Assembly: GCA_038316385.1 (NCBI GenBank)
Contig: JBBQAN010000014.1
Span: forward strand, 17,348-81,347
Length of the DNA: 64,000 bases
Direction: 5' to 3'
Source: SZAS-103 sp038316385
GTDB lineage: Bacteria; Pseudomonadota; Gammaproteobacteria; Xanthomonadales; Xanthomonadaceae
The notes under the pieces are model-generated. The model was not told where the DNA came from and ran no database searches. It saw only the letters and a program-made list of their open reading frames with translations. This document shows positions 16,888-25,591 of this stretch, one piece after another. The translations under genes were made by a program, and so were the position numbers. The stretch's first letter is position 1. Each line of letters starts with the position of its first letter.

Positions 16888-18102
16888 ATGTTGATGCGAG
16901 GACTGGGCGCAAAGGTTCGCTATGCGCTAACTCTGGTTTCCAGTTCGGGATTCCCTTGGTCTCCTGTAGGCACTCGGAAATCATTCGCATCTGGGAATGA
17001 CTTGCGTCAGTCCGCGCGTCGGGCGGTGTTGTTTCTTTGGCCTCCAGCATTGCGCCCGCTTGCAGCCATCGCCATGGCCTTGGCTTGGCCAGCGGCCAGC
17101 TTGGTTGACGCGGTACGCTCAAGCAAATTCCTGAGCAAGTCCGTGCTTGCCAGCTACCCGAGGGCGAGTTTGGTCTGGCGGGCATGGATCCAAGCATTGC
17201 GGACAAGCGCGCCACCGGTCGAGTTTCTCGCATTCCGCCTGTTTGAACCCGATGCCGCAGAAACCTCGCAATGGCTGTTTTCTTGGGAAAGCATCGCGCT
17301 CGCCGGCCAACTGACCGATCGCCAAGCGAACGAACTTGCGGGTGACAAGGCGGCATTCGCAGACTGGTGCCGGACACTGAATGTCCGCGCAATTCCGACC
17401 ATTGCGCTCGCGACCGCGCGCGGTTGGGATCGATCCATGAATACCACGTTGCCGGAACACGACCTGCTTATCAAACCGCGCCGAGGCTCCAAAGGCACTG
17501 GCATCGCAGTTTGGCGTTGGTGCGATGGGAGCTTCACCTGCAAGGAACGACAGCTGACGCCACAAGCCCTCGCGGATCATCTTGTGCAATCGGCGGCATC
17601 GCAAGGCGATTTGCTGATCCAGCCGCTGCTGACGCCTCACAACTGCCTCGGCGCCATCGCGGGCATTGGGATGCCGGCCGTGCGGATCATTTCGGCGCGC
17701 CGGCCTGACGGAAGGGTTGAAATCGGGCCGGCGATGCTACAGGCACCCGAACCCGGCGAAACCATCTCCCAGTCAGGCCCATTTCGTTTGGTCAACACGC
17801 AAACCGGTGCCGTGCTGAATGCAACGGAACGCCAGTCGCTGCCAGTATTCGACATGGCAATGGGGTCAGGATTCGATGGTATCCAGCTTCCGCAGTGGCC
17901 GCTGGTCATCGCCATGCTACAAAAGGCGCATGGCCATTTTCCCGGACGTATTCCGGTCATCGGTTGGGATGTGTTGTTCGACCGGGAAGGGCCCGTCATC
18001 AGCGAGGCGAACACCAGCCTCTCCTACTATTTCTTCCAGTTCGCCTCCGCTGAACCGATGGCCAACTCGACGATCGGCAAAGTTTTCGAGGCTTATCTCT
18101 GA
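16888..18102 (+). CDS. ATP-grasp enzyme of the sugar-transfer-associated type, putative lasso tailoring enzyme
   Basis: A protein of about 404 residues with an ATP-grasp domain. Counting from the alternative GTG start at 16876: K157 in GDKAAFADW and IKPRRGSKGTGIAVW (about 199-213) form the nucleotide-binding lid, and GWDVLFDREGPVISEAN (about 363-379) supplies the metal-binding Asp/Glu/Asn. This pattern fits the ATP-grasp family found next to sugar transferases. It has a hydrophobic stretch near residues 50-75. The enzyme should make an acyl phosphate and form an amide or ester bond; substrate unknown. It sits between B2 and the cyclase, one base from the cyclase start, so it is very likely part of the pathway. 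The start is uncertain (ATG 16888, ATG 16894 or GTG 16876; no clear ribosome site). Confidence 0.8.
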   Translation: MLMRGLGAKVRYALTLVSSSGFPWSPVGTRKSFASGNDLRQSARRAVLFLWPPALRPLAAIAMALAWPAASLVDAVRSSKFLSKSVLASYPRASLVWRAWIQALRTSAPPVEFLAFRLFEPDAAETSQWLFSWESIALAGQLTDRQANELAGDKAAFADWCRTLNVRAIPTIALATARGWDRSMNTTLPEHDLLIKPRRGSKGTGIAVWRWCDGSFTCKERQLTPQALADHLVQSAASQGDLLIQPLLTPHNCLGAIAGIGMPAVRIISARRPDGRVEIGPAMLQAPEPGETISQSGPFRLVNTQTGAVLNATERQSLPVFDMAMGSGFDGIQLPQWPLVIAMLQKAHGHFPGRIPVIGWDVLFDREGPVISEANTSLSYYFFQFASAEPMANSTIGKVFEAYL

Positions 18103-18103
18103 C

Positions 18104-20008
18104 ATGACCCGACTCATCTGTGGCCTGCTTCGTTTCGACGGACTCCCGGCTGACTTGGGCCAGTTGGAAGACATGCTGGGAGCCATGCGACCAGCAACCA
18201 AAGCAACCGCCGTTGACAGCTTCCAGGAAGGCTCGTTAGCGATGGCGGTCATGGCCATATCGACCACCAGCGATTCGCCACCGCCAGCGCCTACCATCGT
18301 TCGATCAAACGGATGCCTGCTAGCCGCTGATGTGCGTTTGTATGGCGAAACGAATGGCAGTATCGATGAAGAGCGGCTGGCCGCCGCGATGATCGACGCT
18401 GACCCAGCCGCTTTGGCTAAGCTGCATGGTGATTTTGCTTTCGCGCACTGGAATCGCGCGACATCCAGACTGACCTTGGGGCGCGATCACTTCGGGGCCA
18501 GACCAATCCAATACGTGGTGCGGAAGGGCGAATTCATCGCGTTCGCATCGCTCCCGACAGCGCTGCTCCGCACGGGGCTGGCCAGCCGCGCGTTGGATGA
18601 AGCGAGCATTGCGTCGTTTCCAATCAACGAGCAACCGCTCCCCGGCAGAACCTACTTCCGCGACATCGGCAACGTGCGCGCGGCGCATGTTGCCATCATC
18701 GAAGGTAGCGGACAGCTTCGCCAACAACGGTATTGGCGTTTGCCGCTTGAACCGCTACTGCCGTTTGAAACCGATCCAGCCACGGCCGCTTCCGAAGTGC
18801 GCCGGCTCCTGCAACAAGCGGTGAGCCGCAGGCTTCCGCGCACCGGCCCCGTTGGCGCGCACATGAGCGGCGGGCTTGACTCAACGCCGATCGCAGTGCT
18901 TGCGGCACGCGGGGTGCGCGACCAGGGTCGTATATGCCTAGCCTATTCCTTGCAGGAGGCGCGAACGGACGCAGATGTGCCCATCATCGATGAGGCGCCT
19001 TACGTCGCGGAAGCGGCCGCAGGTGAAACCAATCTTGAGGTCAATCCAGTCACCTTTCGCAGTGAATTCGACGTCGTGATGCAGGGTGTTGACCCGGACA
19101 CAATGCTGCCGGTGGCATGCAATGACCCGGAAGAGGCAGTCCTGGCGCATGCGGCATCCAAGGGTGCAGGCATCCTGCTCTCAGGCTGGGGTGGTGACCA
19201 GATCGTGACCAGCTACGGGGCCGGTTGGGATGCGGAGTTGCTGCGCGCCGGACGCTGGGCAGAGCTGGCGTACAAGCTGAAGTCAAGGAGCCAACGCAGC
19301 GGTCGCTCGCGCTCGCGCCTCGTGGCAACGTTGCTACTGTACATGCTGATGCCGCCTCGACTGGTGCCGCATTTCCACAGATTGCGCGGCCACCAGCAAT
19401 GGATGGACAACGTGAAGTTCATAGCGAAAGCAAGGCGGCGACTGGGCAGATACGAGTTCAGGCCATGCTACCCGGACAGCGGTGCCAATCGACGCGCAGA
19501 AATGGAAGCTTGGTGGATTCCTTATCGATTGGAAATGTTTGCCCAACAAGGTGCAAGGCACGGCGTTGCCTACGCCTACCCCATGTTGGATATGGACCTG
19601 ATCCGCTATGTCATGCGCTTGCCGGGCATTTTCTTCCAACACGGCGACGTCTCGCGCGCACTCATCCGCAATGCCATTCAGGGCATCGTTCCCGACTCGG
19701 TAAGGTGGAGGGAGGAAAAATTCGTCCCGTTTCCAGTCGAGGCCCTGCGGGTGACAAGACAGCGTGACGCCATTACCGAGGCCTTGAGAACACTTGGCGA
19801 GGATTCATTGGTTGCAAGCTTCCTGGATATCGATGCAGTCATCGCATATGTGCGTTCTGGACGCAGCGAAGAGCAAATTCTCAAGCAAATGGCGGCAGAC
19901 GCCGAGGCAGGGGAACAGTTCACATCTGAAGAGCAAGAGCACTCCGGTTCGCTGCGTTTGGCGTTGTTCCTGAAAGCGCAGTCGGATGTGCGGCGAGAGG
20001 CTCCATGA
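18104..20008 (+). CDS. Lasso peptide cyclase (C), asparagine-synthase-like
   Basis: A 634-residue asparagine synthetase B homologue that adenylates the ring acidic side chain (Glu8 of the core) and closes the macrolactam with the new N-terminus. The N-terminal glutaminase-like domain (1-210) begins MTRLICG and lacks the catalytic Cys directly after Met, as expected for a lasso cyclase rather than a housekeeping AsnB. The synthetase domain carries the pyrophosphatase motif SGGLDST at 255-261 and LLSGWGGDQ near 358-366 (GGDQ instead of the more common GGDE). It starts one base after the ATP-grasp stop and overlaps the kinase start by ATGA. Confidence 0.93.
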   Translation: MTRLICGLLRFDGLPADLGQLEDMLGAMRPATKATAVDSFQEGSLAMAVMAISTTSDSPPPAPTIVRSNGCLLAADVRLYGETNGSIDEERLAAAMIDADPAALAKLHGDFAFAHWNRATSRLTLGRDHFGARPIQYVVRKGEFIAFASLPTALLRTGLASRALDEASIASFPINEQPLPGRTYFRDIGNVRAAHVAIIEGSGQLRQQRYWRLPLEPLLPFETDPATAASEVRRLLQQAVSRRLPRTGPVGAHMSGGLDSTPIAVLAARGVRDQGRICLAYSLQEARTDADVPIIDEAPYVAEAAAGETNLEVNPVTFRSEFDVVMQGVDPDTMLPVACNDPEEAVLAHAASKGAGILLSGWGGDQIVTSYGAGWDAELLRAGRWAELAYKLKSRSQRSGRSRSRLVATLLLYMLMPPRLVPHFHRLRGHQQWMDNVKFIAKARRRLGRYEFRPCYPDSGANRRAEMEAWWIPYRLEMFAQQGARHGVAYAYPMLDMDLIRYVMRLPGIFFQHGDVSRALIRNAIQGIVPDSVRWREEKFVPFPVEALRVTRQRDAITEALRTLGEDSLVASFLDIDAVIAYVRSGRSEEQILKQMAADAEAGEQFTSEEQEHSGSLRLALFLKAQSDVRREAP

Positions 20009-20934
20009 CCCGCACGTTTCGATATCGCGCTTTTGGACTGGACATCGCATCAGACCTGTCATTGCCTGAACTGATGCCGGCGGCGGGGCAATCAAGCAGC
20101 GCTGACGTGACTATCGAACTCGCGACAGCGATTTCAGTTCACGCTTTAATCGAACCGGATGCGTGCTTCCACCCGGTAGGTGACGGTGGATTCATGATGC
20201 AGGTCGCCGAAGCTGGTGATTACTGGGTAGGCGGCGGCAGCATGATCAAGGTTTCACCATTGACCGATGCCGATATGGGCATGCTGCGGCTTTACCTCAA
20301 CGGCAGCGCGATGGGCATGGCCCTCCACCAGCGTGGCGCATTGGTAATGCACGCGTCTGCGGTACTGCGGGGGAATGCGGTTACGCTTTTCGTCGGGGAT
20401 TCTGGTGCCGGGAAGTCGACTTTGGCGGCGCGGTTCGGGCAAGCCGGTTACCCGGTGCTCGCCGATGACATCATGCCAGTCCAGTTCGATGATGCGGGTG
20501 ATGCCACTGTGTCGCCGGGTAGTATTTCCTTCAAGCTATGGGAAGACGCGCTACCCGCCCTGAGATTGCAGCCACACGATCACGAGCAGATAGCTAATCG
20601 CACGGACAAGTATTACGTTACGAACACTCGGCCCCCGACTGATAGACCGTATCCTGTGCGAGAGATCATCGTCCTTGCTGAGTCGCCTGACTGCGATTCC
20701 GCAACGCTGGAGCCACTGTCTAAACTTGAGGCAATTCGTGCGATTTCCACAAATACTTACAGGCCAGAATACATTCAATTGCTGAACCATGAAGCCTTGC
20801 ACTTCCGGCAATGCGTCCAGTTGGCGGGTACTGTTCCAGTCTTGCGCCTGACTCGCCCTTGGGACGCAAAACAGATTGACGACACTGTGAGGTTTCTCGA
20901 AGCCATGCGCGAGCGTGTGGAGGCAGACAAGTAG
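20005..20934 (+). CDS. HPr-kinase-like lasso peptide tail kinase
   Basis: A 309-residue HPr kinase/phosphorylase C-terminal-domain homologue. Walker A is GDSGAGKST at 131-139, with H116 in MHASAV and Asp residues in LADDIMPV at about 154-155 as catalytic positions. The N-terminal 110 residues form a separate beta-rich domain, as in lasso kinases. Related enzymes (paeninodin-type clusters) phosphorylate the hydroxyl of the C-terminal Ser of the precursor, and this precursor ends in Ser. There are no HPr or PTS genes nearby. It is the last gene of the operon, coupled to the cyclase by ATGA. Confidence 0.9.
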   Translation: MTRTFRYRAFGLDIASDLSLPELMPAAGQSSSADVTIELATAISVHALIEPDACFHPVGDGGFMMQVAEAGDYWVGGGSMIKVSPLTDADMGMLRLYLNGSAMGMALHQRGALVMHASAVLRGNAVTLFVGDSGAGKSTLAARFGQAGYPVLADDIMPVQFDDAGDATVSPGSISFKLWEDALPALRLQPHDHEQIANRTDKYYVTNTRPPTDRPYPVREIIVLAESPDCDSATLEPLSKLEAIRAISTNTYRPEYIQLLNHEALHFRQCVQLAGTVPVLRLTRPWDAKQIDDTVRFLEAMRERVEADK

Positions 20935-20989
20935 GCATACGTCGTGCGAGGCATGCCAAGACTCAGCATCGGGCGCGCAAGCACATCAG

Positions 20990-21018
20990 AATGGCGACCG
21001 TTGTGAGCGGTCGCCATT
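20990..21018 (+). terminator. Strong hairpin downstream of the lasso operon
   Basis: A perfect 11-bp inverted repeat (AATGGCGACCG, 7-nt loop, CGGTCGCCATT), 55 bp after the kinase stop. No T-run follows on either strand, so termination is likely but not textbook; it may act on both the lasso operon and the minus-strand rhlE remnant. Confidence 0.55.
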
Positions 21019-21069
21019 GAGGTCGTTCGGATTAACCACCGCCGGATGCGCGGCGAAATCGCTTAGCAA

Positions 21070-21662
21070 TCAGCCGCTAAAATTCCCACCCGGCCGACTG
21101 TTCTGCGTGCGACCACGACCGCCATCGCGCGACGCGCCGTGGCCGCCTTTCGGGCCGGCGTGGGCGTGGCGCGGGGGTGCTGCGTGCGGGCGTCGGTCGT
21201 GCGAGCGCGGCGGTTGGCGGCCGGCGGGGCGGCCGGTGCTTGGGCCATCGTTGCCCATGCGGAACGGTCGACTCGGGGCGAAACCTTCCACCGTCACCAT
21301 TTCCAGTTCCTGCTTGAGCAGGCGCTGGATCTGGCGCAGCAGCGGTGCTTCGGCCGGAGCGACCAACGACAGGGCGAGACCCTCCGAGCCCGCCCGACCA
21401 GTGCGGCCGATGCGGTGGATGTAGTCCTCGGCGACCATCGGCAAGTCGAAGTTGATTACCAGCGGCAACGATTCGATGTCGAGACCACGCGCGGCGACAT
21501 CCGTGCCAACGAGAATCGTCGTACGGCCGGCCTTGAAGTCGCGCAGGGCTTTGGTGCGTGCGCCCTGGGTCTTGTTGCCGTGGATCGCGGCGGCGGTGAA
21601 GCCCGCAGCCTCGATCTGGTCTGACAAACGATCAGCGCCGTGCTTGGTGCGCGAGAACACCC
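21070..21662 (-). pseudogene. 3' fragment copy of rhlE (DEAD-box RNA helicase)
   Basis: A diverged copy (roughly 95 percent identical by eye) of the C-terminal part of the complete rhlE gene at 23741-25153. It retains helicase motifs V and VI (ARGLDIESLP and HRIGRTGRAG) and the Arg/Gly/His-rich tail, but lacks the whole ATPase domain with Walker A and DEAD box. Homology stops sharply near 21662 (gagaacacc). An open frame persists, but a helicase without RecA domain 1 would be inactive. Copy and gene are in the same orientation, forming direct repeats around two toxin-antitoxin modules. Confidence 0.85.
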
Positions 21663-21872
21663 GTTGCGCCGAAAAAGGTTTGTACGGATGAAAGGTCGTT
21701 CTCTCATCAGCGTGTCGGCACCTTCTCCATGTGGAGGGTTTCCTTTGGGCTGCTCTGCAGTTTTTGACTGTGATTCGACGCTAATCAGGAAAAATTAGAA
21801 CCTGCGGAACTGCTGAGACTCGGGTTACCTGCTTGCGCACCATCCCAAGCCGTGCAGTCCCGTTGCAGAAGT
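21663..21872. other. Unexplained sequence between rhlE fragment and toxin gene
   Basis: About 210 bp with lower GC than the flanks, beginning at the exact point where rhlE homology stops. No gene or known insertion-sequence end was recognised. It probably contains the promoter of the first toxin-antitoxin pair. Confidence 0.35.
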
Positions 21873-21888
21873 GTACCTAAAAAGGTAC
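21873..21888 (+). promoter_or_regulatory. Palindromic operator candidate of toxin-antitoxin module 1
   Basis: A perfect inverted repeat GTACCT-AAAA-AGGTAC, directly upstream of the toxin start. Toxin-antitoxin operons are usually repressed by their antitoxin at such a palindrome. Because it overlaps the most upstream possible GTG start (21871), translation most likely begins after it. Confidence 0.55.
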
Positions 21889-21891
21889 GCT

Positions 21892-22248
21892 GTGGCCGTG
21901 CTGCCGCTTCCTCTCGTCCTCGAAGTTCGCTTCTACGCCACGGATCAAGGTCGCGAGCCGGTTCGCGACTGGCTGAAGTCGCTGTCGCCGGAGGCTCGCA
22001 AAAGCATCGGCGAGGACATCAAGACGGTTCAATTCGGCTGGCCATTGGGTATGCCGCTGGTGCGAAAAATGGAACCTGGCTTGTGGGAAGTGCGAAGCAT
22101 GATCGACGTGGGGATTACCCGCGTGTTGTTCACGACTGCCGGCCCGGTGATGGTGCTCTTGCATGGTTTCATCAAAAAGTCCGGCAAGACACCGGGCGCT
22201 GACCTGAAGTTGGCACTACGTCGTGCGAAGGAGGTTCATCATGGCTAA
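21892..22248 (+). CDS. Type II toxin, HigB/Gp49-like RelE superfamily
   Basis: A toxin of about 118 residues in the phage-derived Gp49-like/HigB family, predicted ribosome-dependent mRNA interferase. Family hallmarks: FYATDQGREPVRDWLKSLSPEARKSIGEDI at the N-terminus, then GMPLVRKMEPGLWEVRS and RVLFTTAGPVMVLLHGFIKKSGKTP. The start is uncertain (GTG 21892 or GTG 21898); neither has a strong ribosome site. The stop overlaps the antitoxin ATG by 8 nt, so toxin and antitoxin are translationally coupled, in the toxin-first order normal for HigBA. Confidence 0.87.
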   Translation: MAVLPLPLVLEVRFYATDQGREPVRDWLKSLSPEARKSIGEDIKTVQFGWPLGMPLVRKMEPGLWEVRSMIDVGITRVLFTTAGPVMVLLHGFIKKSGKTPGADLKLALRRAKEVHHG

Positions 22249-22534
22249 GCGCAATGCTCACATCGGCGGCACCTTGGACGACTTGCTGTCTGAGGATGGC
22301 ACCCTAGAAGAAGTCTCGGCACGTGCGATCAAGCGCGTGATCGCCTGGCAGTTGCGGGAGGCCATGAATGCCCAAGGCTTGACCAAGACGGCGATGGCCG
22401 AACGGATGCATACCAGTCGCTCCATGCTCGATCGCTTGCTCAACGAAACCGACACCGGCCTGACCATTGACACACTGAGCCGTGCGGCCCAGGCACTAGG
22501 CTACCGGGTGAGGGTTGAGCTGGCTGCTGCGTAA
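22241..22534 (+). CDS. Type II antitoxin, XRE-family (HigA-like)
   Basis: A 97-residue antitoxin. A central helix-turn-helix (QLREAMNAQGLTKTAMAERMHTSRSMLDRLLNETDTG) binds DNA, and the rest wraps the toxin. It is preceded by a very strong ribosome site (AAGGAGG, 7 nt before ATG 22241), which fits the need for antitoxin excess. It likely represses its operon through the palindrome at 21873-21888. Confidence 0.87.
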   Translation: MAKRNAHIGGTLDDLLSEDGTLEEVSARAIKRVIAWQLREAMNAQGLTKTAMAERMHTSRSMLDRLLNETDTGLTIDTLSRAAQALGYRVRVELAAA

Positions 22535-22859
22535 GGCCGATGGTGGAGTATGAGGCTGCCGTCATGGTCCCATGCCGACGCGTCGAACCTCGTTCAAAAA
22601 CGAAACAGGCCGCGGAAATCCACGGCCTGGAATCAAGCCAACCGACTGTGATGAAGCGTGGCTTTCCAATATCTTGACGGTCGTCTACGCGGGTGAACTG
22701 TGATCCGGCAAAAGCTTCCTTTGCACGGAACGCAGCATGTCCAATCCACGTTGCAGCTGCGTCCATTTGCGTTTGAAGGGGTCGTCGGCAATCCGCATTA
22801 GATGTAGCTACGAGAAATAAATCTGTCGAGCGTGCCAGTAAGGGCCAGCGCGCCCTGTA
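22535..22859. other. Non-coding gap between the two toxin-antitoxin modules
   Basis: A 325-bp gap between the tail ends of the two modules, which converge here. Apart from a duplicated rhlE terminator at 22574-22629 I see no gene or other recognisable element. Confidence 0.4.
22574..22629 (-). terminator. Displaced copy of the rhlE terminator
   Basis: A near-exact 56-bp copy of the segment at 23630-23686: a CAGGCCG/CGGCCTG stem with, on the minus strand, TTTCGTTTTT after it, plus about 20 bp of flank. It would also end minus-strand transcription coming from toxin-antitoxin module 2. Its presence 1 kb away from the intact gene marks a duplication. Confidence 0.7.
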
Positions 22860-23183
22860 TCAAGTGAGGACTTGGAGTCCGTGCTTTTGCACGACTCCCA
22901 ACAGCTTGAGGGCCATGCCACTAGGCTTCTTGGCGCCGGTCTCCCATTTTTCCACGGTGCTTTCGCTGGTGTTGAGGTAGCGCGCGAATACGGGCTGGCT
23001 GACGTGATTCTTTTCGCGAAGCTGTTTGATCTGCTGCGGCCCAAGAAGAACCGGTGCAGCAAGGCAGGTGTTGTCAAAATCCCGCATCGTGGCCTTGGTA
23101 ATTGCACCAACCTTGAGCAATGCCGAGGCCGACGCATGCACCGATTCGAACGCGTCGCTCTTGAACTTGTGTTGGGTAGTCAT
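22860..23183 (-). CDS. Type II antitoxin, helix-turn-helix (NadS/COG2944-like)
   Basis: A 107-residue antitoxin with an XRE helix-turn-helix in its C-terminal half (IKQLREKNHVSQPVFARYLNTSESTVEKWETGAKKPSG), the arrangement of NadS-type antitoxins paired with RelE-like toxins. ATG 23183 overlaps the toxin stop (ATGA), so it is the second gene of the pair; this start is preferred over longer frames that run back through the toxin gene. Expected functions: toxin neutralisation and autoregulation at the palindrome 23561-23577. Confidence 0.87.
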   Translation of the reverse strand: MTTQHKFKSDAFESVHASASALLKVGAITKATMRDFDNTCLAAPVLLGPQQIKQLREKNHVSQPVFARYLNTSESTVEKWETGAKKPSGMALKLLGVVQKHGLQVLT

Positions 23184-23551
23184 TGAATAATCTCCGTCAG
23201 ATCTCCGTCGTGAATCAGCTGCGCCAGTTGCCGTTTGTCCAGTGCCGCGTAACACGTGGCCAACTTCCTGAATGCGACCAACTCATCAGCATCGATGTTG
23301 TCTCGATCCTGTTTCGCGAACATGTATTGGTAGACCCAATGCCGGCCTCCTTTCGCAAGGATGATCGCGCGTTGCCTGTTCTTGTTCAGGCGCTTCTTGA
23401 ACACGCCGCTGCCCAGATCGTCGGCTTGCCCGGCCATCACTTGGCTGATGGCGGAACGCAACTCATCGTCCTGAATTAGCGCTCGTTTGGCGGCCTTGGA
23501 AAACCAAGCCGTCTTGAAGACACGTATTGCCCCCTCAGACGATTTGCTCAT
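23180..23551 (-). CDS. Type II toxin, RelE/HigB-like (COG4737)
   Basis: A 123-residue RelE-superfamily toxin. It has the family blocks FKTAWFSKAAKRALIQDDELRSAI, ADDLGSGVFKKRLNKNRQRAIILAKGG and HWVYQYMFAKQDRDNIDADELVAFRKLA. Predicted to cut mRNA at the ribosome or otherwise block translation. ATG 23551 is preferred; the upstream open frame to 23680 crosses the operator. It is the first gene of a toxin-first operon with the antitoxin. Confidence 0.87.
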   Translation of the reverse strand: MSKSSEGAIRVFKTAWFSKAAKRALIQDDELRSAISQVMAGQADDLGSGVFKKRLNKNRQRAIILAKGGRHWVYQYMFAKQDRDNIDADELVAFRKLATCYAALDKRQLAQLIHDGDLTEIIQ

Positions 23552-23560
23552 GCTCGAAAC

Positions 23561-23577
23561 ATAGCACTCAGTGCTAT
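23561..23577 (-). promoter_or_regulatory. Palindromic operator candidate of toxin-antitoxin module 2
   Basis: A perfect 7-3-7 inverted repeat, ATAGCAC-TCA-GTGCTAT, 10 bp upstream of the toxin start on the minus strand. The position fits a repressor site for the helix-turn-helix antitoxin. Confidence 0.6.
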
Positions 23578-23629
23578 CTACATCAACCACCCAAGTGGGC
23601 GGAATCCGTATTCGCGCGTCGGGTCTTTC

Positions 23630-23686
23630 GCCGACGCGTCGAACCTCGTTCCAAAAACGAAACAGGCCGCAGAAATCCACGGCCTG
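23630..23686 (-). terminator. rhlE intrinsic terminator
   Basis: On the minus strand, a CAGGCCG stem, 10-nt loop and CGGCCTG are followed by TTTCGTTTTT, 55 bp after the rhlE stop. This is a typical Rho-independent terminator. It is duplicated at 22574-22629. Confidence 0.8.
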
Positions 23687-23740
23687 TCTTTATTCTCGAG
23701 CCGACGCACAGTTCGCGCGTCGGTGATCATCGCGATGTCA

Positions 23741-25153
<1,413 letters not shown>

Positions 25154-25591
25154 CGATCGACGAAGACCACAAATTCCCGAAGCGTTCCCTGAAACCGCGC
25201 GACGAGGAGCCAGCTAATTTGCGAAGCCGCCGACGGCGGTCTCCGGGTTTGCGCATCGAAACAGGCGGTAAAGGCCGGACGTTGCTGCCGAAACCATGCG
25301 GTACATCGCAGGCGGTTCAAGCGGGGCAGGCGTCGGTAGACCGGGCGGGAATGCAAGCCGCGGCGCGCTAACCGGCGAAGTGTACGGGAATCCTTGTTGC
25401 AGCGCCACAAGACCGGGGAAGTGGTGTGCTTTATGTGCACGGCCTGATCCGGGCAACATTGTGTGTGCATAGCGCACGCTGCGCGGCTGCAGTCGCCAAA
25501 CCATCTCCCTCGGCCTCGCCTTGAAAGGGCGCCGCTATCCGCAGCGTGCAGCAGCGGAGTAGGCTTGCGCGTCCTATCAATGGAAACAGCA
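25154..25591. other. Intergenic region between divergent rhlE and M16 peptidase genes
   Basis: A 438-bp region that must carry the promoters of both genes. It contains open frames on both strands, but none has a ribosome site or recognisable protein. A long structured 5' leader for rhlE, as known for some cold-responsive helicases, is possible but I found no specific motif. Confidence 0.35.

Noticed and set aside
18104..20008. Asparagine synthetase AsnB
   Set aside because: The glutaminase nucleophile Cys after the initial Met is missing (MTRL), and the gene lies in a lasso operon.
20005..20934. HPr kinase/phosphorylase of carbon catabolite control
   Set aside because: No HPr or PTS genes are nearby; the N-terminal domain is not that of HprK, and the gene is coupled to the lasso cyclase.
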